Shown piece by piece: positions 1 through 7,916 of a stretch of 64,000 nt of DNA. Under the pieces are notes generated by a model. That model searched no databases, was not told where the DNA came from, and saw only the letters and a list, made by a program, of their open reading frames with translations. Origin of the DNA: Brevibacillus laterosporus (GTDB lineage: Bacteria > Bacillota > Bacilli > Brevibacillales > Brevibacillaceae). Position 1 is the stretch's first letter. The number at the start of each line of letters is the position of its first letter. The position numbers and the translations under genes were made by a program. The DNA lies in the NCBI GenBank assembly GCA_007833815.1, contig CP033464.1, positions 864,501 to 928,500 of the forward strand, in the 5' to 3' direction.

Positions 1-154
1 AGCTTATTGAGACTGGAAATACCAAAGTACCTAGTAGACGCGACCTTTTTCTTTTATAGGCTACCGCTTGGTCAGGCATCACAAAAGTAGGCTGATCTAA
101 TTCCCCAGCTACTTTTTTTAGAGCTTGTGCAATCTGTTGGTCAAGATTAGTCAT
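1..154 (-). CDS. Start of a gene downstream of an ECF sigma factor (partial, possible anti-sigma)
   Basis: The frame opens with ATG at 154 and stays open to the window edge, giving the first 51 residues (begins MTNLDQQIAQALKK). The ATG lies inside the last codons of the sigma factor gene (8-bp overlap), so the two are translationally coupled. Residues 36-39 are basic (KRKR), followed by a hydrophobic stretch that could start a membrane segment. A short soluble N-terminus followed by a membrane helix, directly behind an ECF sigma gene, fits an anti-sigma factor. That role is inferred from position only, because the rest lies outside the window. Confidence 0.6.
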   Translation of the reverse strand, partial: MTNLDQQIAQALKKVAGELDQPTFVMPDQAVAYKRKRSRLLGTLVFPVSIS

Positions 155-716
155 GCATGATCACTCCCATCTCGGTAATTACCTGTGTTTCTTTTTCTAC
201 TTGTATTTTTTCAGCGATTAACCTTCTTGCCTTATGTAGCCTTGACTTTACCGTTCCCTCAAACACACCAAGGATTTTTGCGATTTCAGCTATACTAAAC
301 TCTTCGTAATAGTAAAGAACAATTGCAGAACGATGCTTCGGCTTCATCGTCTGGATCGCTCGCCAAATCTGTTGCTCTGTCTCCTTTTGGAGAATATTCT
401 CCAACGGACTTTGGCCAGGATCAATGTAGTCTGCGTATTCTTCCGTTTTTTTCTTTCTACGCACCATATTAAGCGCCCGATGCGTCACAATTTTCATAAA
501 CCACGCTCGAAATGATGTCCCTTTTCGTTCATCATACCGATAAAGTGATTGATATGCCTCCCACAGTGCTTCTTGAACGGCATCCTGAGCTAGATGGTAA
601 TCGTGGACGATCAAAAAAGCGACTCGAAATGCCGTAGTTAAGTGAGGTTGAACAAGCATTTCAAAACTAACTGACCCTCCTTCTCTAGCTTCTGGAAAAT
701 GCTGATTTTCCTTCAC
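147..716 (-). CDS. ECF-type RNA polymerase sigma factor
   Basis: The protein directs RNA polymerase to an alternative promoter set. Sigma region 2 covers roughly residues 18-85 of the product, with a DAVQEALWEAYQ core helix. Sigma region 4 covers the last ~60 residues before the tail, with the helix-turn-helix SIAEIAKILGVFEGTVKSRL. The frame is open from a GTG at 746, but that GTG sits almost on its own AAGGAG. A second GTG at 716 is preceded by GAGGAGGG at a good distance (9 nt) and is preferred here. A probable anti-sigma gene overlaps its stop codon. Family assignment is firm; the signal it answers to is unknown. Confidence 0.88.
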   Translation of the reverse strand: MKENQHFPEAREGGSVSFEMLVQPHLTTAFRVAFLIVHDYHLAQDAVQEALWEAYQSLYRYDERKGTSFRAWFMKIVTHRALNMVRRKKKTEEYADYIDPGQSPLENILQKETEQQIWRAIQTMKPKHRSAIVLYYYEEFSIAEIAKILGVFEGTVKSRLHKARRLIAEKIQVEKETQVITEMGVIMHD

Positions 717-1003
717 GTAAAAAACCCTCCTCGTTTTCCCTGTCACTCCTTATTCACCATCTCTCATGTTTTGGTTCAAAAAAAGAGGAAAATATCTTTT
801 TACATGTGTACAGTCCAACTATGTTTATATTTTACTACCTATGGATTACACCCACCTTTAGTTTGACAGCTGTCTACTTCCTAAGACTGATTCTTATTTA
901 AATATTAAATATTATAATGATTAAACATTATAGATATCCCACATCTAGTTCTACATACACAACACATTTTTAAAAATAGTAAAAAAATGAGGGATAGGAA
1001 ATC

Positions 1004-2986
1004 ATGAAGAAAATGACTCGAAGCACGAATCTCGCCGTTCTACTATTATCTACGCTCGTTTTCACAACTTCCACACCACCTATTAGCGTATCTGCATTGG
1101 AATCATCCGCACCAGCTACTTCTAGCTTACATGGTCCACAAGACTCTAAAGAAGTAGAAGCATTTGCTGATCAAATACTTGCAGATAAAATGAAGAAGTT
1201 CAATGTTAATGGCTCTAATTTTGTTGTCGTCAAGGACGGAAAAGTAGTAGTAAACAAAGGCTACGGATATGCAGACAAGGAAAAGAAAACCCCTGTTGAT
1301 AAAAACACTGTCTTTCAAATCGCTTCTGTTTCAAAAACGTTTACAGCACTAGCCGCGATGCAGCTCGTAGAACAAGGAAAAATGAATCTCGATCATGACA
1401 TACAAGAGTATCTTGGCGGATTAAAGGTACCGAATCAAACAGGAAAACCACTAACCTTGAATCATCTGCTCACTTATACAAGTGGTGTTGATCTTCCTGA
1501 TATAACAACATACGTATCGCCTGAATTTATTGATAAAGACATTCCAATGAAAGAGTTTTTGGTTGACCATATGCCAACTGTGGTAAGGACACCTGGAGAA
1601 GCTTATACCTATGACAACTTTGGATATTTATTGGCAGGATATGCTGTAGAAAATGTGAGTGGTATACCCTTTGCACAATATATGGATAAGAAGATATTTA
1701 AGCCGTTAGGTATGAACTCAACTAGTGCTCGGTTTACACCTGAGCTTCTCGCAAGAATGGCCACCCACTATAAACCTACCGGTGAGGCACATGAGACAAA
1801 TGGACATGCCCCAACCGATGGACCCCAAGGTAGCATTATATCTACAGGAGATGACATGTCCAAGTATATGATTATGCAGCTACAAAAGGGGAACTTTGAA
1901 AACAAAGAAATAATTAGTAAAAAAGGCATGGATCAAATGCACACTTACCAAGTCTTTGCCGAAAAATCAATTCCAATGACAACTGTTGGGGGATTTGAAG
2001 GGTACTTTAATAATCTTATGAATGGTCAGCATGTGGTTTTAAAGGGAGGAAGTATGCCTGGACATCAATCCTTGATGGTATTATTGCCTGAGAAGAATGT
2101 TGGTCTCTTCATGTCCTACAATAATGATACAATGATGAGCTTGGAAGTGTACGAGGCGTTCATGGATCACTATTACCCTCAGAAAAAAACTCCGAAATCT
2201 ACCTACGTGCCTCTAAATGAAAAGGACGCTAAAAAGTATCTCGGAATATACCAAAATACGCGCCTATTTTTCTTAAAATCTAAGTTTTCGTATGCAAACG
2301 GCAATTTGGTTATGGAAACAGGTACTAATGGTAAGCACACTCTGAAAATGATCAATCCTTTGTTATTTGAAGATGAAGCCGGAAATAAATTGGCTTTTAA
2401 GAAGGATCATAAAGGAAATATCGAGTATTTTTATTATTCAAATCCAAAAAGTTTGGATTTTGTTTCAGATGCACAAAAAATACACATGAAGCAACCTTTT
2501 TCAGATGTCCCTGCTAACAGTAAATATAAATCATATATTGATAATCTACACGCATTTGGAATCATGGGAGCAAAATCTGGAAACCGTTTTGATCCACAAG
2601 GTACCATGACCCAAGCGGAATTTGCGAATACACTTTTTCGTGCTCACGGATGGTATGGAGTTGCCTCCGTCATAGATGAAAATAAACAGAAGATGATAGA
2701 AGGCATACCTAATTTTGATGCGAATGCTCCAATCACACGACAAACGGCAGCTGTTATGATCCAAAATTTAAAACAAGTGAAACCTACAAGGAAAATTACG
2801 TTAACTGGTCAAACAGATACTTGGGCAGTTGATGCAATCCGTGCATTGATTTCAACAGGAATTGTTGATCCAGACACCAAGGTTAATCAAGATGGTTCTG
2901 TAGATTTCCGTTCCAAACAGCCTTTGCTTCGTCAAGAAGCTAGTGCCTTACTTGATAAAGCTTTTGGCTACTACTCTTCACTATAA
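1004..2986 (+). CDS. S-layer-anchored serine hydrolase (beta-lactamase/PBP class C fold) with SLH domains
   Basis: 660-residue exported protein. A signal peptide covers about residues 1-31 (MKKMTRS then a hydrophobic core, cleavage near VSA). The beta-lactamase-related catalytic domain spans about 48-400 and has the SxxK motif SVSK at 108-111 (nucleophile Ser108), the second motif Y203-D-N205, and a KGGSMPGH block at ~347-354 in place of KTG. The last ~160 residues contain SLH repeats (FSDVPANSKYKSYIDNLHAFG; ITRQTAAVMI; LLRQEASALL), which bind pyruvylated secondary wall polymer. So the enzyme is displayed on the cell surface. Family members include D-amino-acid peptidases and esterases, so the substrate is not known. 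The gene is monocistronic, followed at once by a terminator. Confidence 0.88.
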   Translation: MKKMTRSTNLAVLLLSTLVFTTSTPPISVSALESSAPATSSLHGPQDSKEVEAFADQILADKMKKFNVNGSNFVVVKDGKVVVNKGYGYADKEKKTPVDKNTVFQIASVSKTFTALAAMQLVEQGKMNLDHDIQEYLGGLKVPNQTGKPLTLNHLLTYTSGVDLPDITTYVSPEFIDKDIPMKEFLVDHMPTVVRTPGEAYTYDNFGYLLAGYAVENVSGIPFAQYMDKKIFKPLGMNSTSARFTPELLARMATHYKPTGEAHETNGHAPTDGPQGSIISTGDDMSKYMIMQLQKGNFENKEIISKKGMDQMHTYQVFAEKSIPMTTVGGFEGYFNNLMNGQHVVLKGGSMPGHQSLMVLLPEKNVGLFMSYNNDTMMSLEVYEAFMDHYYPQKKTPKSTYVPLNEKDAKKYLGIYQNTRLFFLKSKFSYANGNLVMETGTNGKHTLKMINPLLFEDEAGNKLAFKKDHKGNIEYFYYSNPKSLDFVSDAQKIHMKQPFSDVPANSKYKSYIDNLHAFGIMGAKSGNRFDPQGTMTQAEFANTLFRAHGWYGVASVIDENKQKMIEGIPNFDANAPITRQTAAVMIQNLKQVKPTRKITLTGQTDTWAVDAIRALISTGIVDPDTKVNQDGSVDFRSKQPLLRQEASALLDKAFGYYSSL

Positions 2987-3030
2987 ACACTACTCAAAAA
3001 ATAACCTTTGTTAGAAACGTTACCAACAAA

Positions 3031-3074
3031 AAGAAGCGTCAAAGGAACGAGGTTGTTCTTTGGCGCTTCTTTTT
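3031..3074. terminator. Bidirectional Rho-independent terminator between convergent genes
   Basis: Stem arms AAGAAGCGTCAAAG and CTTTGGCGCTTCTT (one G-T pair) are flanked by A-runs on the left and T-runs on the right. The hairpin can therefore end both the serine hydrolase transcript (+) and the HAD gene transcript (-). Confidence 0.85.
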
Positions 3075-3104
3075 TATAAGCATGAAAATGATTCATACCA
3101 TTTT

Positions 3105-3929
3105 CTATGCTTGTAACATTTTATTTAGAATAAAGGTTTCAACTACCTTTGCCACACCATGGTTCATATTAGTATCTGTCACATAGTTAGCTACTTCTTT
3201 AATATCATCAGGTGCATTGCCCATTGCGACACCAAGCCCTGCAAAGGTAATCATAGCAAGATCATTGTAGCTATCGCCTATAGCAATAACTTCTTCTTGT
3301 TCAATTCCTACCTGCTTAATGAGCTGGTGCAAGCTAGTTCCTTTGTCTACACCAGCCTCTGTGAACTCCAAGAAAAATGGCTTAGATCGCATCACACTCA
3401 ATTTACCCTCTAGCTGTTTTTGCAGTTTCTTTTCCACGATAGCTAGTTTTGTAGGCTCGTCTACCATTAGTACTTTTACTACTGGTCGTGTAATAGCTTG
3501 TTTAAAGCTATCTACTTCTTTAATGTGCATTCCTGTAATTTCAGATTCTTTTTTGGTATACGCAGTAATTGTTTCTGCTACGATATCATCTCCATCATAG
3601 GTAAGAATCGAAACATCTTCTTTTTTACTAATGTCGTATAGGCCATGCACCGTTTCTACTGGTAGTGTGCTACTAAATAATTCTTCTTTAGTTTTGTAGT
3701 TTATAATTTTTGCACCATTAAAGGATAAAATGAAGCTCCCGTATTTTTCTAGCTCTAGCTCTTCTGCAATATGTATCATTGCGAAGGTGGGACGACCAGA
3801 TGCGAGAACCACTTTTACTCCAGCTTCTTGTGCCTTCATTAATGCTTTTTTTGTACGTGCTGAAATGGTGTGGTCATCTTGAAGCAGAGTATCATCTAAA
3901 TCGAGGACAATCATTTTATAATTTTGCAT
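3105..3929 (-). CDS. Cof-type HAD-IIB sugar-phosphate phosphatase
   Basis: Cytosolic HAD-superfamily phosphatase of the Cof/YkrA group (about 274 aa), a family that hydrolyses small phosphometabolites such as sugar phosphates. Motif I is DLDDTLL near the N-terminus (Asp nucleophile and acid/base Asp), motif II SGRP, motif III the lysine of VDKGTSL, and motif IV GDSYND with the metal-binding aspartates. The C2 cap domain lies between motifs II and III. The frame is open to 3950, but the ATG at 3929 (MQNYKMIVLDLDDT) has GGATGG 7 nt upstream and places motif I where the family expects it. The exact substrate cannot be read from sequence. Confidence 0.88.
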   Translation of the reverse strand: MQNYKMIVLDLDDTLLQDDHTISARTKKALMKAQEAGVKVVLASGRPTFAMIHIAEELELEKYGSFILSFNGAKIINYKTKEELFSSTLPVETVHGLYDISKKEDVSILTYDGDDIVAETITAYTKKESEITGMHIKEVDSFKQAITRPVVKVLMVDEPTKLAIVEKKLQKQLEGKLSVMRSKPFFLEFTEAGVDKGTSLHQLIKQVGIEQEEVIAIGDSYNDLAMITFAGLGVAMGNAPDDIKEVANYVTDTNMNHGVAKVVETFILNKMLQA

Positions 3930-4060
3930 CACAAAACCATCCAATCTCATCTAGTTGTAGAAATCAACTATAATCATAACATTGAAGTTGCAATTAATGT
4001 GTAAAAAAGGTTAGATGGATGACTTTGGTTAATGAAAAAAAAACTAGTTTTTTCATAAAA

Positions 4061-4083
4061 AAGAACGCTCATAGGAGCGTTCT
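4061..4083 (-). terminator. Terminator of quorum-sensing cassette 1
   Basis: Read on the minus strand, AGAACGCTCC-TATG-AGCGTTCT forms a stem followed by TTTTTT, 18 nt past the stop of the propeptide gene. A second A/T palindrome (about 4033-4055) follows. The stem core AGAACGCT/AGCGTTCT recurs at the end of cassette 2. Confidence 0.8.
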
Positions 4084-4101
4084 AAGGAGAAATGAATGGA
4101 A

Positions 4102-4236
4102 TTAAAAGCCTGGATCATACACGTACTGTATTACATTGGGTTTACTAGCTTCTGCGACATGAGAGAAGGAATCAATAGAACCCACAGAAATAACCATTGC
4201 TAACGTCATAAAAATCATTATAATTGCCTTTTTCAT
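4102..4236 (-). CDS. Exported signalling propeptide (Phr/PapR-like), cassette 1
   Basis: A 44-codon ORF starting at ATG 4236, 20 nt after the receptor gene's stop, with a strong AGGAGGG site. The product begins MKKAIIMIFMTLAMVISVGS, a compact signal peptide (two lysines then a hydrophobic core). A short hydrophilic linker follows (SHVAEASKPN), then the C-terminal tail VIQYVYDPGF. This is the architecture of RRNPP pheromone precursors: exported by Sec, trimmed outside the cell, re-imported as a 5-10 residue C-terminal peptide, and bound by the co-transcribed TPR receptor. The mature peptide is inferred to be some C-terminal part of that tail. The second cassette's peptide shares the Y-V...P pattern. 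The ORF is too short for routine calling. Confidence 0.75.
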   Translation of the reverse strand: MKKAIIMIFMTLAMVISVGSIDSFSHVAEASKPNVIQYVYDPGF

Positions 4237-4256
4237 CTCAATCCCTCCTAAGCTAA

Positions 4257-5549
4257 CTAATTAATTTTATTTTGTATAATTCTATTATATACGTCTTGAA
4301 GCTTCTGCACCATTTGTAAATCTACAGATTTTTTTTCGCAGAAATAATAGGAGAGAATACTCTTCATACATTCATTAATTTCATGATAAGCATTTATTTT
4401 TCCATATATTGACATACTGGTAAGATAACTATTTAATCCTTCTTCAAATGCTTCAACTAATATTTGATAGGTTCCTTTATTTTGATAATATAATCCCATT
4501 GAATAATACTTATAAGGTGTTTTCGATTCAACTCTCAAAAAATTGTCTTCTTGACTAATTAAATCTGCAATGGCTTCAAACTTTTCCATTTGTAAATATA
4601 GCTCAAACAACTCATTAACTGCATGAATTCGTGAGTCCTCACTAGTATTTTGTAAGCAATCTAGTAGTAATGGAATAGCTACTTCATAATCTTTTTTCTT
4701 TGCCTTTACTATTGCACGAGTCAATGTAGCTGATTCATGGACAAATTGAAAATCAAAAGTTTTATAAATAGATAGATATTTTTCTACCTCATCATATTTC
4801 TCTAATAATAACAGTGCATTAATCATAGCTAAATAAGCTCTAACTTTTAACTCGTTTATTGTATTGTCTTCTACAAGACCTGTCTTTGTTAATTCAATGC
4901 ATTGCTGATATTTTTTTATAGCAAATGCATGAAGCCCCATTCTAAAATAGAAGGTATTTTTCTCGTCCTCGGACAAAAAATCTACATAGTGAATGATTTC
5001 TTCACCAATTTTAAATGACTCCTCCAGATTTTTGAAATCCTGTCTTTCAATTAGATATTTTTGTAGGGACGGTTTGGCTATATAATTTGGTATTCCATGT
5101 ACTCTCGCATACTTGATGATAGCACTATAAAGAGTGAGTCTAATCTCATTACCTGTGATGCTATTACATAGATCATAAAGACGCTCTAATGCTGTATATG
5201 TATCTTCTTGAGGATTTTCAAGGATTTTTTGAGCAACCTTACCTATTAACGTTGTATTAGATAGTTCAATCATTTCTAGTAGTAGCTCGTATAAAATTTC
5301 TACTCGTTGTTGTATCTCTATATAATTCTCTATAATCTCTTCGTATGGTAATACTAATACCGTTGTAATTGCTTTAATTGTTCGAAGCTCTGGTCGCTTC
5401 GTTTCACATGATTCTATTTTTGAGAGTACTCCCTTGCTAACACCTGATAACCTTCCCAATTCTGATAAACTTAGGTTTGCTTGTTGTCTTTTATTTTTTA
5501 TTAATTCACCTAGAGAGGAGTAAAGTACCGCTTGATTTCCTTCCATCAT
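4257..5549 (-). CDS. RRNPP-type HTH-TPR peptide-pheromone receptor, cassette 1
   Basis: 430-residue cytosolic regulator. An Xre-type helix-turn-helix spans about residues 10-66 (LGELIKNKRQQANLSLSELG, GVSKGVLSKIES), and the rest is all-alpha with TPR-like helix pairs (for example KKYQQCIEL, KYDEVEKYLSIYK, KDYEVAIPLLLDCL). This matches PlcR/NprR-type RRNPP receptors, in which a re-imported peptide bound in the TPR groove switches DNA binding. The next gene in the same operon encodes an exported propeptide. It is paralogous to the receptor at 22130-23419, with near-identical stretches such as GVSKGVLSKIES, KRPELRT and SFKIGEEI. ATG 5549 is followed at once by a second ATG; AAGGTGG lies upstream. 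Target genes are not known. Confidence 0.88.
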   Translation of the reverse strand: MMEGNQAVLYSSLGELIKNKRQQANLSLSELGRLSGVSKGVLSKIESCETKRPELRTIKAITTVLVLPYEEIIENYIEIQQRVEILYELLLEMIELSNTTLIGKVAQKILENPQEDTYTALERLYDLCNSITGNEIRLTLYSAIIKYARVHGIPNYIAKPSLQKYLIERQDFKNLEESFKIGEEIIHYVDFLSEDEKNTFYFRMGLHAFAIKKYQQCIELTKTGLVEDNTINELKVRAYLAMINALLLLEKYDEVEKYLSIYKTFDFQFVHESATLTRAIVKAKKKDYEVAIPLLLDCLQNTSEDSRIHAVNELFELYLQMEKFEAIADLISQEDNFLRVESKTPYKYYSMGLYYQNKGTYQILVEAFEEGLNSYLTSMSIYGKINAYHEINECMKSILSYYFCEKKSVDLQMVQKLQDVYNRIIQNKIN

Positions 5550-5589
5550 ATTCCCACCTTAGGACATAATTTCTCAGGACAAAATGAGA

Positions 5590-5605
5590 GAATGGTATAC
5601 CATTC
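5590..5605. promoter_or_regulatory. Perfect 16-bp palindrome in the receptor-1 leader (candidate operator)
   Basis: GAATGGTATACCATTC is its own reverse complement. It lies between the receptor-1 promoter and its start codon, about 40 nt upstream of the ATG. It is a good candidate for autoregulation by the HTH receptor or another dimeric regulator. The same palindrome was not seen at the second cassette, so autoregulation is only a suggestion. Confidence 0.5.
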
Positions 5606-5624
5606 CATTCATTACTCCTCTATA

Positions 5625-5653
5625 ATTCTAGATTAGTTGTATATTATTGTAAA
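5625..5653 (-). promoter_or_regulatory. SigA-type promoter of cassette 1, shared with cassette 2
   Basis: On the minus strand: -35 TTTACA (5653-5648), 17-nt spacer, -10 TAGAAT (5630-5625). The receptor-2 promoter has the same two hexamers and the same 17-nt spacing, and both spacers contain AATATACAA. The conservation of spacer bases suggests a shared regulatory element as well as common descent. Confidence 0.7.
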
Positions 5654-5912
5654 TATAAATAAAGTTTAGTAGTGAAATTATTGTTAATTAAGTGATTTAT
5701 TAATGAAAATAAAAGTAAAATTATCCTTTTTTAGATAATTGCCTTTTTCGAACAAACTTCCATACGCCATGTATTCGAGTAGCTCCTCCACTTCCTGTAA
5801 GCGTTTGGATAAATGGTTAGCTCATTTCCTCCTATTTAGATTTAGCACATTTTCCATAACACCACATTTCTCATTAAGGGTCTTATCCTGTTATAATCAC
5901 TATAAGCAAATC
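5654..5912. other. Intergenic region upstream of the Crp/Fnr gene
   Basis: AT-rich and without a convincing gene. A TATAAT hexamer at 5892-5897 may be the -10 of the Crp/Fnr gene; no good -35 is visible at 17 nt. Confidence 0.4.
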
Positions 5913-5946
5913 AAAGCGAAAGTCAGAACGTTCCGACTTTCGCTTT
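5913..5946 (+). terminator. Terminator-like hairpin in the leader of the Crp/Fnr gene
   Basis: AAAGCGAAAGTC and GACTTTCGCTTT form a perfect 12-bp stem with a 10-nt loop, followed by T residues. It lies only 20 nt before the ATG of the Crp/Fnr gene and downstream of its candidate -10. It could act as an attenuator, or as the terminator of an unseen upstream transcript. Confidence 0.6.
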
Positions 5947-5965
5947 TTCACTTATGGAGGTTGCT

Positions 5966-6481
5966 ATGAGATTGCATAGGGGTGAAATATTATTTCGCCA
6001 AGGAGAAACTGGCCCGCTGTATCACCTAAAAAGCGGCTTATTGAAAATTGTTAGAATTCATGAAGATGGAACAACAACCTTAGTTAATATTATTGTACCT
6101 AATGAAATCATCCCACACCATTCTCTTATCAGCTCCAATCCCTATTTTGGGACCGCCGTCGCACTCGTAACTTGTGAGATCGACATCCTCTATGAACGGG
6201 AATGGTATCAGGAGCTACAGAAAAACCCAGACAAGTGCCGGACCATTGCCTTGCAGCTTCAGGAAAAGCTACGAATGATGCAGCATCGAATTGACCAATT
6301 AACCGAAGTGTCTGCCGCAGATAAATTGCGGAAACTCCAAGCTTGGTTTGAATTCTATATTTCTCCCACTACTTTGACGGATGTGCTAACACAGGATGAA
6401 ATCGGGCAATTTATCGGACTTCGTCGTGAGACTGTAAATAGATTGTTACGAGCTCAGTCTGCCGCTAAATCCGACTCATAG
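5966..6481 (+). CDS. Crp/Fnr-family transcriptional regulator
   Basis: 172-residue DNA-binding regulator. Residues 1-100 form the cyclic-nucleotide-binding-type beta-roll (RGEILFRQGETGPLYHLKSG). The C-terminal third holds the winged helix-turn-helix, with LTQDEIGQFIGLRRETVNRL as the recognition segment. There is no FNR-type cysteine cluster near the N-terminus, so direct iron-sulfur oxygen sensing is not supported. ATG 5966 is chosen over 5954 because TGGAGG lies 5 nt before it. It converges on flavohaemoglobin, whose promoter carries a textbook Crp/Fnr palindrome, so it may control that gene (inference). Confidence 0.88.
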   Translation: MRLHRGEILFRQGETGPLYHLKSGLLKIVRIHEDGTTTLVNIIVPNEIIPHHSLISSNPYFGTAVALVTCEIDILYEREWYQELQKNPDKCRTIALQLQEKLRMMQHRIDQLTEVSAADKLRKLQAWFEFYISPTTLTDVLTQDEIGQFIGLRRETVNRLLRAQSAAKSDS

Positions 6482-6523
6482 TTGCCGCTGGTTAGAGAGG
6501 GCTCTCCCGCTTTACCCAAGATC

Positions 6524-7738
6524 TTACAGACTACCTGCCGGACCAAAAAACTCAAAATGAATATCTGCTTCAGCAATTTTATATTCCTTCAGGTTGCTGT
6601 ACAATGCCTTCATAAAAGGCATCGGACCACAGAAATAGAAGCTGACATCTTTAGATGGAACCATTTCTTGCAATGTAGCCATATCTACATAGCCTTCTTT
6701 ATGAAAAACATTTGTGGCTCTGTCGTGATCCGTCGGTTTGTCATAACACCAGTAGACCGATACCTGTGAGTGCTGACTAGCAAGCTCTTCCACTTGTTCT
6801 CTCATAGCGTGAACATCCCCGTTCTGAGCTGCATGGATGAAGGTGATTTGTCGGTTCGGATTAGTTTCTACCAGTGTGTGGAGCATACTAACTAAAGGCG
6901 TTAATCCGACCCCACCGCTAATGAGAACTACAGGACGATCATCTTTTTGATCCAGAACGAAGTCCCCTGCTGGTGCCGAAAGCAATACGACATCTCCCTG
7001 TTCAACCTGTTCATGTAAATAGACCGATACCTTCCCAGCAGGCTGGTCCTGCTGGCCGTCCTCTCTTTTAACAGAGATCCGATAATAAGGTTTTCCCGGA
7101 GCGTCAGACAAGCTATATTGACGAATATGGGTATTGGACTCGCCGGGAATTTCCATTTTCACACTAATATACTGACCCGGTTCAAATACCGCAATGGCTT
7201 CTTCATCCTGTGGAACGAGATAAAATGAAGTAATAACGTCACTCTCCTTCACCTTTCTGTCCACTCTAAATGCCCTAAATCCTTCCCAACCGCCCTCTTG
7301 CTGTTCAGCTTGTTCATAGAGCTCAGCCTCGACACCGATAAAAGCATCTGCTATTACACCATAAGCTTCCGCCCATGCCTGCAAGATTTCATCTGTAGCC
7401 TGACTGCCGAGTACATCCTTAATCGCAGCAAGCAGATTCTCTCCAACAATCGGGTAATGCTCTGCTCTGATTCCAAGACTACGATGTTTATGACCGATCT
7501 GTTTCACAACAGGGATGATCGTTTCCAATTTGTCTATATATTGTGCCGCGGCATACACAGCGTTTGCTAGAGCGGTCTGTTGTTTTCCTTGCTTCTGATT
7601 GGCATGATTAAAAATATTCAAAAGCTCTGGGTGATGAGTAAACAATAATTGATAAAATCGTTTTGTAATATCTAATCCGTGTTTTTCCAATACGGGTACT
7701 GTAGATTTAATGATTTGAATTGTTTTTTCACTTAGCAT
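6524..7738 (-). CDS. hmp: Flavohaemoglobin, nitric oxide dioxygenase
   Basis: Oxidises NO to nitrate using O2 and NAD(P)H in the cytosol. The N-terminal globin domain (about 1-135 of the product) contains the distal region and the proximal-histidine segment IGHKHRSLGI. The FAD-binding domain follows with the signature RQYSLSDAPG, then the NAD-binding domain with ISGGVGLTPLVSML and the C-terminal YFCGPMPFM and FEFFGP motifs. Length (404 aa) is normal for the family. The frame is open to 7777, but the ATG at 7738 (MLSEKTIQI) has GTGAGG 8 nt upstream and fits the family N-terminus. Regulation is suggested by the Crp/Fnr-type box upstream. Confidence 0.95.
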   Translation of the reverse strand: MLSEKTIQIIKSTVPVLEKHGLDITKRFYQLLFTHHPELLNIFNHANQKQGKQQTALANAVYAAAQYIDKLETIIPVVKQIGHKHRSLGIRAEHYPIVGENLLAAIKDVLGSQATDEILQAWAEAYGVIADAFIGVEAELYEQAEQQEGGWEGFRAFRVDRKVKESDVITSFYLVPQDEEAIAVFEPGQYISVKMEIPGESNTHIRQYSLSDAPGKPYYRISVKREDGQQDQPAGKVSVYLHEQVEQGDVVLLSAPAGDFVLDQKDDRPVVLISGGVGLTPLVSMLHTLVETNPNRQITFIHAAQNGDVHAMREQVEELASQHSQVSVYWCYDKPTDHDRATNVFHKEGYVDMATLQEMVPSKDVSFYFCGPMPFMKALYSNLKEYKIAEADIHFEFFGPAGSL

Positions 7739-7778
7739 AATCATTACCTCACTTTCGTTTTGCGTGGTATGAACCAAG

Positions 7779-7820
7779 TATATAGAGTGAGGAATGTCAC
7801 CCTATGTGATTAAGATCACT
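7779..7820 (-). promoter_or_regulatory. hmp promoter with a Crp/Fnr-type operator
   Basis: TGTGATTAAGATCACT (7805-7820) fits the TGTGA-N6-TCACA consensus; the core GTGAT/ATCAC arms are perfect. A TATATA -10-like hexamer lies at 7784-7779. Taking a start about 7 nt past the hexamer, the dyad centre falls close to -41, the class II activator position for Crp/Fnr proteins. Confidence 0.7.
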
Positions 7821-7916
7821 TTAAAAGGCACAGATTTGCGAAGATAATTCATACTTGTATATTTTCATACAACAGGTAATAATAATCGATTCCCCTTCTT
7901 TTACTCTCTTTTCAAT

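Noticed and set aside
5739-5969. Plus-strand 76-codon frame before the Crp/Fnr gene
   Set aside because: No ribosome-binding site, passes through the leader hairpin and overlaps the real start; composition is not protein-like.
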